Positions 1-4,796 of a stretch of 5,986 nucleotides of DNA are shown piece after piece. The stretch spans positions 1-5,986 of the forward strand of contig JAHFOZ010000333.1 of assembly GCA_023261405.1 (NCBI GenBank), read 5' to 3'. Positions within the stretch are counted from its first letter, which is position 1. Each line of letters starts with the position of its first letter. The stretch is from Planctomycetota bacterium. Its GTDB lineage: Bacteria; Planctomycetota; MHYJ01; JACPRB01. The translations under genes and the position numbers were made by a program. Under the pieces are notes generated by a model. That model was not told where the DNA came from, ran no database searches, and saw nothing but the letters and a program-made list of their open reading frames with translations.

Positions 1-1
1 C

Positions 2-151
2 CGCGTCCGGCGCGTAAACGCCCGCTGGGTGGACCGCGCCACCCGCCCGCCCCGCTTCTTCTTCTCCGTCACCGCCGCCACCGGCGAGGTCTGCCTCCTC
101 TCCCACCGCGAGGGCGACCCGGTCTGGTATCTCGAGAGCGTCAGTGCCTGA
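2..151 (+). CDS. C-terminal 49 residues of a small upstream protein, possibly DUF6504-like (partial)
   Basis: The frame is open from the window edge and ends at a TGA whose last A is the first base of the dinB ATG (TGATG), so the two genes are translationally coupled. Codon use is the same C-rich type as dinB, which supports real coding. The visible tail is basic (RVRRVNARWVDRA), then has an aromatic strand (PPRFFFSV), a strand containing GEVCLL and an ending with VWYLE. This pattern (arginine-rich start, a short beta strand before a Gly-containing turn, then a W-Y/R-LE ending) recalls DUF6504, a small domain of unknown function found beside ImuB/DnaE2-type polymerase genes. That match is from memory and weak. 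The position suggests an accessory protein of the polymerase block. The N-terminus and start lie outside the window. Confidence 0.6.
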   Translation, partial: RVRRVNARWVDRATRPPRFFFSVTAATGEVCLLSHREGDPVWYLESVSA

Positions 152-1335
152 TGCCTATACTCCACCTCGACATCGACGCCTTCTTCGCCTCGGTCGAGCA
201 GCTGCGCGACCCGCGGCTCAAGGGCCGCCCCGTCGCCGTGGGCGGCGGCGTGGTGGCGTCGGCCAGCTACGAGGCCCGCGCCCGCGGGGTCGCCAACGGC
301 ACGCCCCTCCACGAGGCCCGCCGCCTCTGCCCGGGCATCATCGTGCTCGAGGGCCGCCACGAGATCTACCGCTGCTTCACCGCCGCCATCTGGGAGATCT
401 GCCGCCGCTATGCCCCCGCCCTGGAGTGCCTCCTCGACGAGGCCTTCTGCGACTTCTCCGGCACCGAGCGCGTCTACCCGGACTTTCTCGAGGTCGGCCG
501 CCGCCTGCGCCGCGAGATCCAGGACGAGGTCGGCCTCGCCGTCACCGTCGGCGTCGCCCGGAACCGCATGCTCTCCAAGCTCGCCGCCAAGTCCGTGAAG
601 CCCGACGGCCTCCGGCTCCTCCCCGAGGCGGACGAGGAGCCCTTCCTCCTCTCCCTCCCCCTGGAGAAACTCCCCGGCATGGGGCCGAAGACGCGGCAGA
701 TCTTCCACGACATGAACATCCGCAGCGTCCGCGAGTTCCGCGAGGTGCCGCTCCGCACGCTCGAGGGCCTGCTGGGAAAGGTCGGCGCCGCCCTCTACGA
801 GCGCGCCCGCGGCCGCGACACCCGCGCCATCCACGAGCGCGAGGTGCCCCGGTCCATCTCCCGCGAGACCACGTTCCACCGCGCCACGGCGGAGCGGGGC
901 GAGATCGAGGGCCTGCTCTCCTACCTCGTGGACCGCGCCCTGCGCGCGGCGCGCCAGCTGGGGCTCAAGGCGAAGACCGTCGGCGTCAAGGTCCGCTACT
1001 CCGACTGGCAGCAGGAGGAGATGTCCCGCTCCTTCCCCGCCACCGCGGTGGACGAGGACGTGCATCCCGTCGTCCGGGAGCTCCTGTGGAAACTCTACAC
1101 CCGCCGCGTGACGCTCCGCCACGCGGGGATCGTCCTGTCCAACTTCGTGCCGGACGACGGCCAGCTCGCGCTCTTCGACGACGGCCGCCTCGCCCGCCTC
1201 CACGCCGCGGTGGACGCCGTGCGCGACAAGTTCGGCGACGGCGCGATCGTCGCCGGCCGCGCGATCGACCTCCTCTCGAAGCTCCCCAAGGACGCGTACG
1301 GCTACGTCCTCCGCACGCCGTCCCTGACGAAATGA
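151..1335 (+). CDS. dinB: Y-family translesion DNA polymerase, DNA polymerase IV type (DinB)
   Basis: The 394-residue protein is a full-length Pol IV-type enzyme that copies past damaged template bases with low fidelity. The palm begins at once with HLDIDAFFASVEQ: D7 is the first metal ligand and F12 the steric gate against ribonucleotides. The second catalytic pair is D96-E97 in LLDEAFCDF. A helix-hairpin-helix follows (about 171-190, LEKLPGMGPKT), and the little-finger domain starts at about 234 (SISRETTF). A beta-clamp motif, QLALF, sits at 338-342. About 50 residues follow it (RLARLHAAVDAVRDKFG and on), a longer tail than E. coli Pol IV, where the clamp motif is at the extreme end. The ATG at 151 puts the palm motif at the expected place. 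No strong Shine-Dalgarno is present, so reinitiation after the upstream stop is likely. The last bases overlap dnaE as ATGA. ImuB is the alternative, but ImuB proteins usually lack the catalytic acids kept here. Confidence 0.95.
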   Translation: MPILHLDIDAFFASVEQLRDPRLKGRPVAVGGGVVASASYEARARGVANGTPLHEARRLCPGIIVLEGRHEIYRCFTAAIWEICRRYAPALECLLDEAFCDFSGTERVYPDFLEVGRRLRREIQDEVGLAVTVGVARNRMLSKLAAKSVKPDGLRLLPEADEEPFLLSLPLEKLPGMGPKTRQIFHDMNIRSVREFREVPLRTLEGLLGKVGAALYERARGRDTRAIHEREVPRSISRETTFHRATAERGEIEGLLSYLVDRALRAARQLGLKAKTVGVKVRYSDWQQEEMSRSFPATAVDEDVHPVVRELLWKLYTRRVTLRHAGIVLSNFVPDDGQLALFDDGRLARLHAAVDAVRDKFGDGAIVAGRAIDLLSKLPKDAYGYVLRTPSLTK

Positions 1336-4067
1336 TCGTCTGCGCCCGGAGCGCCCACAGCCTCCTCCGCGGGGCCTCCCCGCCCGCGGCCCTCGTGGCC
1401 CGCGCGGCGGAGCTGGGGATGAAGCGGCTCGTCCTGGCCGACGAGGAATCGCTCGCCGGCGCCGTGGAGTTCTGGACGCTCTGCCGCGACGCGGGGATAC
1501 GGCCGATGATCGGCGCGCGGGTGGACGGCACGGTCCACCTCGTGAAGGGCCGCGAGGGCTACGCCAACCTCTGTCGCCTCCTCACCGCGCGGAAGACGGG
1601 CGGGACCTGGGAGGACACGGCGGGGCTGCTCTCCCTGCCGCCGGAGCGCGTCTTCGACGTCCACTTCGCCACGCCCGGGGAGTGGCGCGTCCACCGGCTC
1701 CTCTCGGCCATCCGGGAGAACACGCTCGTGGCGCATGTCGAGGGGCTCGCGAGCCCCGAGGCCTATCTCCGCGCCGACGTGCCGGCCGACCCCGGCGACG
1801 AGCGGCTTCTCGAGGAGTGCGACTGGGACTTCCTCCCCGCCCCCAAGATCTTCCCGCGCGACCAGGGCGGCCTCGCGCGCCTCCGGGAACTCTGCCGCGC
1901 GGGGGCGGCGTGGCGCTACCCCGCCGGCGCGCCGCTCGAGCGCATCGAGCGTGAGCTCGCGGTGATCGGCCGCCTGGGCTATGCGGACTACTTCCTCGTG
2001 GTCCATGACATCGTGAAGTACTCGCGGGAGCGCGGGCTACCGGTGGCGGGCCGCGGGTCGGGCGCCTCGAGCGTCGTGGCCTACTGCCTGGGGATCACGA
2101 ACGTCTGCCCCATCGCCTTCGACCTGCCCTTCGAGCGCTTCCTGCACGAGGGACGCGCGGACTACCCGGACATCGACGTGGACTTCTCCTGGCGGGTCCG
2201 CGACGAGGTGATCGCCCACGTCTTCCGCCGCTTCGGCGACGTGGCGATGGTTTCGACGCACATCACGTTCCAGCGGCGCTCGGCGTTCCGCGAGGCGGCC
2301 CGGGCGTTCGGATACTCCGACGCGCAGGTCACGCAGCTCCAGCGGCGCCGCGTCGCGGTCCCCGACCGCGCGAAGCTCGAGGCCGCCGCGCGGGCGCTCC
2401 TGGACCTGCCGCGCCACCTCTCGGTGCATCCCGGCGGGATCGTGCTGGGCCCCTCCGGCGTCGCCCCGATGCAGCGCGCCGAGAAGGGCGTCATCGTCAC
2501 GCAGTACGACAAGGACTCCGTCGAGGAGGCGGGGCTCGTCAAGATCGACCTCCTGGGGAACCGCGCGCTCTCCACGATCCGCGAGACGGCGGAGATCGTG
2601 GAGCGGACCGGCGGGGGGCGGATCGACGTGGAGCGGCTCCCGGTCGACGAGCCGACCGTGCGGCTGCTCCGGGAGGCGCGGACGCTGGGCTGCAACCAGC
2701 TGGAGTCGCCGGCGATGCGGTCGCTCATCCGCATGATGCGGCCCTCCGACGCGAGGGGGCTCATGAAGGCGATCGCGCTCATCCGCCCCGGGGCGGCGTC
2801 GCTGGGGATGAAGGAGGAGTTCATCCGCCGCGAGCGCGGCCTGGCGCCCGCGCCGGGGCTCGGCCTCCTCCGGGACACCCACGGGATCATGCTCTACGAG
2901 GACGACGCGATGATCGTGGCCGCGGCGCTCACGGGGCTCTCCCTCGCGGAGGGCGACCGCTTCCGCCGCCGGGTGCAGAAGCTGCGCACGGACGAGGAGC
3001 GGGTGGCGGTCTCGAGGGAGTTCCTGGACGCCGCGGCCCGCCACGGGACGCCGGCCGACGTCGCGAAGGGCCTCTGGATCCAGATGGCGAAGTTCAACGA
3101 GTTCTCCTTCTGCCGGGCGCACGCGGCGTCGTACGGGGTGCTGGCCTGGGCGTCGGCGTGGCTCGCGGCGCACCATCCGGCGGCCCACTGGGTGGCGGCG
3201 CTCAACAACAACCAGGGGCTCTACGACGCGCGGGTCTACCTGGAGCAGGCCAAGCGCGAGGGGATCCGCGTCCTCCTGCCCTGCGTCCAGCGATCGGCGC
3301 TGGAGTTCACGCTCGAGGACGGCGCCATCCGCACGGGGCTGGGGCGGATCTTCGGGATCGCGGAGCGGGAGATCGCGCAGATCCTCGAGGCGCGGCCCTT
3401 CGCGTCCCCGGAGGACTTCCTCGAGCGCACGCGGATCTCGAAGCCGTCGCTGCGGGCCCTGGTTCTCTCGGGGGCGATGGACTGGGCGGGCCTCCCGCGG
3501 CCGCAGGCGCTCATGCTCCTGCGCTCGGGCGGCGGTCCCGTGCCGCCGATCCCGGACTTCGGCGAGGAGCGAAAGTTCGCCGACGAGCTGGAGCTGCTGG
3601 GCCTCTCGGCGCGGCGCCACATCCTGTCCTACCTGTCTCCTCCGCGCCGCTTCGACTCGCGCGGCCTGGCCGCGTCGGCGGGCCGGCGGGTGACGCTCAC
3701 GGGCCTCATGGCCACGGCGCGCGTGGCGATGACGGCCAAGGAGGAACCCATGGAGTTCGTAACGATGGAGGACGAGCACGGGCTCTTCGAGTGCGTCCTC
3801 TTCCCCGCCGTCTACCGCCGCGCGCGCGCGTTCCTCGGCACGCTGGGCCCCTACGAGGTGACCGGGAGGGCGGAGACGCGCTACGACGCGACGACCCTCA
3901 CGGTCGAGCGTATCGTCTCCCGCGCGCCGGGCCAGGCAGCTTCCACCCGCAGAAGCGGTTTCGAATCAGCCTACCCTGGTCTCACCGCTCGGGGGAATGG
4001 CCCATACCCACCACTTTGGGCAGCGAAACGGGATCATGCTCCTGGCTTCCAGTCCCGGGCGCCGTGA
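1332..4067 (+). CDS. dnaE: C-family DNA polymerase, DnaE-like (Pol III alpha superfamily), short degenerate PHP; probably translesion
   Basis: The protein has 911 residues, against about 1160 for E. coli DnaE. Residues 1 to about 65 align by eye with the start of a PHP domain, but its metal ligands are changed. The core has GRGSGASSVVAYCLG (240-254), the catalytic pair D280/D282 in PDIDVDF and D406 in KIDLLG. Fingers motifs follow (NQLESPAMRSL, THGIMLYEDDAM and FCRAHAASYGVLAWASAWL, about 455-611), then a helix-hairpin-helix region (about 665-720) and an OB fold (about 786-862). No QxxLF clamp motif lies between the last two, and the tau-binding C-terminus is absent. The start chosen is the ATG in the ATGA overlap with dinB; the frame is open further upstream, but that part only shadows dinB. 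These losses and the dinB partner point to a DnaE2/ImuC-like role rather than the main replicase. The last 40-odd residues look non-native and run 34 bases antisense into the toxin gene. Confidence 0.92.
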   Translation: MIVCARSAHSLLRGASPPAALVARAAELGMKRLVLADEESLAGAVEFWTLCRDAGIRPMIGARVDGTVHLVKGREGYANLCRLLTARKTGGTWEDTAGLLSLPPERVFDVHFATPGEWRVHRLLSAIRENTLVAHVEGLASPEAYLRADVPADPGDERLLEECDWDFLPAPKIFPRDQGGLARLRELCRAGAAWRYPAGAPLERIERELAVIGRLGYADYFLVVHDIVKYSRERGLPVAGRGSGASSVVAYCLGITNVCPIAFDLPFERFLHEGRADYPDIDVDFSWRVRDEVIAHVFRRFGDVAMVSTHITFQRRSAFREAARAFGYSDAQVTQLQRRRVAVPDRAKLEAAARALLDLPRHLSVHPGGIVLGPSGVAPMQRAEKGVIVTQYDKDSVEEAGLVKIDLLGNRALSTIRETAEIVERTGGGRIDVERLPVDEPTVRLLREARTLGCNQLESPAMRSLIRMMRPSDARGLMKAIALIRPGAASLGMKEEFIRRERGLAPAPGLGLLRDTHGIMLYEDDAMIVAAALTGLSLAEGDRFRRRVQKLRTDEERVAVSREFLDAAARHGTPADVAKGLWIQMAKFNEFSFCRAHAASYGVLAWASAWLAAHHPAAHWVAALNNNQGLYDARVYLEQAKREGIRVLLPCVQRSALEFTLEDGAIRTGLGRIFGIAEREIAQILEARPFASPEDFLERTRISKPSLRALVLSGAMDWAGLPRPQALMLLRSGGGPVPPIPDFGEERKFADELELLGLSARRHILSYLSPPRRFDSRGLAASAGRRVTLTGLMATARVAMTAKEEPMEFVTMEDEHGLFECVLFPAVYRRARAFLGTLGPYEVTGRAETRYDATTLTVERIVSRAPGQAASTRRSGFESAYPGLTARGNGPYPPLWAAKRDHAPGFQSRAP

Positions 4068-4324
4068 ACCACTCCGGTGACCCACACGTCCTCGCCTTGC
4101 ACCCGATACATGATGCGATAGGCTCCGTAGACGATCTCCCTGCAATCCGGATGGCCGATTTCCGGGATGATCCGGCCCGAAAGCGGGAACGATCCAAGGC
4201 GGTCCGTGGCTTCAACCAGCCGACTGACGAAGAGCGATGCCTGATCGGAAGAGTCGCGGGCGATGAATTGCGCGATCTGCGCCACATCCTCCAGCGAGGA
4301 GGGAGCCCAGATCACTTGACCCAT
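4034..4324 (-). CDS. ParE/RelE-superfamily toxin of a type II toxin-antitoxin module
   Basis: The 96-residue protein has the full layout of the family. The N-terminal strand (VIWAPSSLEDV) is followed by a helix (IAQFIARDS), a second helix (FVSRLVEATDRL) and the signature FPLSGRIIPE. Next comes a beta-sheet core (REIVYGAYRIMYRV) and a closing VTGVVHGARDW. The FP-x-SGR...R-E and Y-R-I-x-Y-R-V pattern is typical of ParE/RelE-like toxins (PF05016 type). ParE members poison DNA gyrase and RelE members cut ribosome-bound mRNA; the sequence alone does not settle which applies here. Start and antitoxin end overlap by 13 bases, with no clear Shine-Dalgarno, so translation is probably coupled to the antitoxin. 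The 3' end overlaps the end of the dnaE frame on the opposite strand. Nothing suggests truncation. Confidence 0.88.
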   Translation of the reverse strand: MGQVIWAPSSLEDVAQIAQFIARDSSDQASLFVSRLVEATDRLGSFPLSGRIIPEIGHPDCREIVYGAYRIMYRVQGEDVWVTGVVHGARDWKPGA

Positions 4325-4494
4325 TTGCTGAGTCGACGCTTCGCTTCGTCGTGGGGGATGCCCTTGCCGTCGCGAATCTCCTGCTCGCCCCGGCCGAACT
4401 TCGTCCGGACGTACAAGGCGTGGATGATCTCATCCATCGTCACGCTGTCCGGAAGGGCGTCGATCACCTGCTTGGCAATTTCCTTTTCGGCCAT
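4312..4494 (-). CDS. Small antitoxin partner of the ParE/RelE-like toxin
   Basis: This 60-residue protein is encoded directly ahead of the toxin, overlapping it by 13 bases, which is the usual antitoxin-first order. It is mostly predicted helix. Residues 5-29 (IAKQVIDALPDSVTMDEIIHALYVR) form an N-terminal part, and the tail (EIRDGKGIPHDEAKRRLSKWV) contains the G-K-x-x-x-H-D/E-E-x-x-R-R-L pattern common at the end of ParE-associated antitoxins, where it would wrap the toxin. I see no clear ribbon-helix-helix or Phd/YefM fold, so I do not assign a DNA-binding class. It resembles small proteins often annotated only as hypothetical or addiction-module component next to RelE/ParE toxins. The ATG follows a strong extended -10 so closely that no ribosome-binding site can be in the transcript. 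Confidence 0.8.
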   Translation of the reverse strand: MAEKEIAKQVIDALPDSVTMDEIIHALYVRTKFGRGEQEIRDGKGIPHDEAKRRLSKWVK

Positions 4495-4500
4495 GGAAGA

Positions 4501-4509
4501 ATTATATCA
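4501..4509 (-). promoter_or_regulatory. Extended -10 promoter (TGATATAAT) of the toxin-antitoxin operon, leaderless
   Basis: Read on the minus strand, the bases give TGATATAAT: a perfect TATAAT preceded by the TGn element that lets sigma-70-type polymerase work without a good -35. No TTGACA-like hexamer lies 16-18 bases further upstream; a TTGAAA is present but about 30 bases away. Counting seven bases from the last T of the -10 places the expected transcription start on or next to the A of the antitoxin ATG at 4494. The few bases between are pyrimidine-rich (TTCTTCC), with no Shine-Dalgarno. This predicts a leaderless mRNA. The start site is inferred, not observed. Confidence 0.6.
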
Positions 4510-4542
4510 GGACTCTGGACTTGATCGCGAGAGTGATTTCAA

Positions 4543-4581
4543 GCTGGCAAGGACGCTCACAATACGAGCCAGCTTGCCAGC
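4543..4581. repeat. Inverted repeat upstream of the toxin-antitoxin promoter, possible operator
   Basis: GCTGGCAAG at 4543-4551 is matched by its exact reverse complement CTTGCCAGC at 4573-4581, giving nine paired bases around a 21-base spacer. The left arm lies within a near-palindrome (CAAGCTGGCAAG) and the right arm within a similar one (CCAGCTTGCCAG). The arms sit about 35-75 bases upstream of the extended -10 on the minus strand. Type II antitoxins often repress their own operons by binding such repeats, so an operator is plausible, although the distance is longer than usual. A transcript hairpin is the alternative, but no T-run follows on either strand. Confidence 0.4.
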
Positions 4582-4731
4582 CTTGAACGACTTGCCGCCT
4601 CCCCGAGCGCCCTGAGCTGCCCCAGCGTCTTGATGCGCACTTGTGCAGCTTGGGGGCTCGCTCTATGCTTTGGGCATGCGCCTCCCATCCGAGCACCAAG
4701 GAACGTCGAGATGACTCCTCAAACCTTTGCT

Positions 4732-4754
4732 GAGGACTTCATTCGGAAGTTCTC
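4732..4754. other. Short hairpin downstream of the DUF2950-like gene
   Basis: GAGGACTTC (4732-4740) and GAAGTTCTC (4746-4754) pair over nine positions around the loop ATTCG. On a plus-strand transcript all nine pairs form, one as a G-U wobble; on a minus-strand transcript that position becomes an A-C mismatch. It lies 43 bases past the stop of the minus-strand gene at 4797, where a terminator would be expected. No T-run follows on that strand, so it is not a standard intrinsic terminator. It could be a weak terminator, an mRNA-end stabiliser or chance. Confidence 0.3.
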
Positions 4755-4796
4755 GTTTCAGCTGGGTTCACTCGGAGTTTGCCAGGCAGGACGGGA

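Larger units (their letters stand above)
4495..4796. other. Intergenic region between the toxin-antitoxin module and the DUF2950-like gene; no convincing gene
   Basis: These 302 bases hold the toxin-antitoxin promoter at their left end, the 4543-4581 inverted repeat and a hairpin at 4732-4754. The rest has mixed composition, less GC-rich than the polymerase block. Short frames exist on both strands, but none has a recognisable domain, a good ribosome-binding site and matching codon use together. One minus-strand stretch (about 4597-4507) reads GGGKSFKAGKLARIVSVLAS and ends at a TGA inside the promoter. It has no start codon and could be a gene remnant or chance. I see no tRNA, transposon end or clear T-tailed terminator. 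Confidence 0.5.

Noticed and set aside
144..1331. Upstream extension of the dnaE frame by almost 400 codons, opening with a GTG at 144
   Set aside because: It lies entirely over dinB in another frame and translates into proline/arginine-rich sequence with no motif. The PHP-like sequence begins exactly at the ATG at 1332.
151..1335. Assignment of the Y-family gene as imuB
   Set aside because: ImuB proteins usually lack the catalytic acids. This one keeps the D7, D96-E97 and F12 positions of a working Pol IV.
2037..3779. Long minus-strand open frame (about 580 codons) opposite dnaE
   Set aside because: The translation is a low-complexity, R/E/H/P-rich shadow, typical of antisense frames in GC-rich genes. 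The plus strand carries conserved polymerase motifs through the same bases.
3819..3830. (CG)6 alternating tract, potentially Z-DNA forming
   Set aside because: It encodes ordinary RRARA residues within the OB-fold region and is expected by chance at this GC content.
4000..4021. GCCCA...TGGGC pairing between dnaE and the toxin as a bidirectional terminator
   Set aside because: Only five pairs around a 12-base loop, with no T-run on either side.
1332..4067. The DnaE-like gene as the main replicative Pol III alpha subunit
   Set aside because: It is about 250 residues shorter, with a damaged PHP, no clamp motif and no tau-binding C-terminus, and it sits in an operon with dinB.
3158..4615. Plus-strand open frame (about 485 codons) running through the end of dnaE, the toxin and the antitoxin
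   Set aside because: It overlaps three better-supported genes in other frames and its translation shows no recognisable domain.
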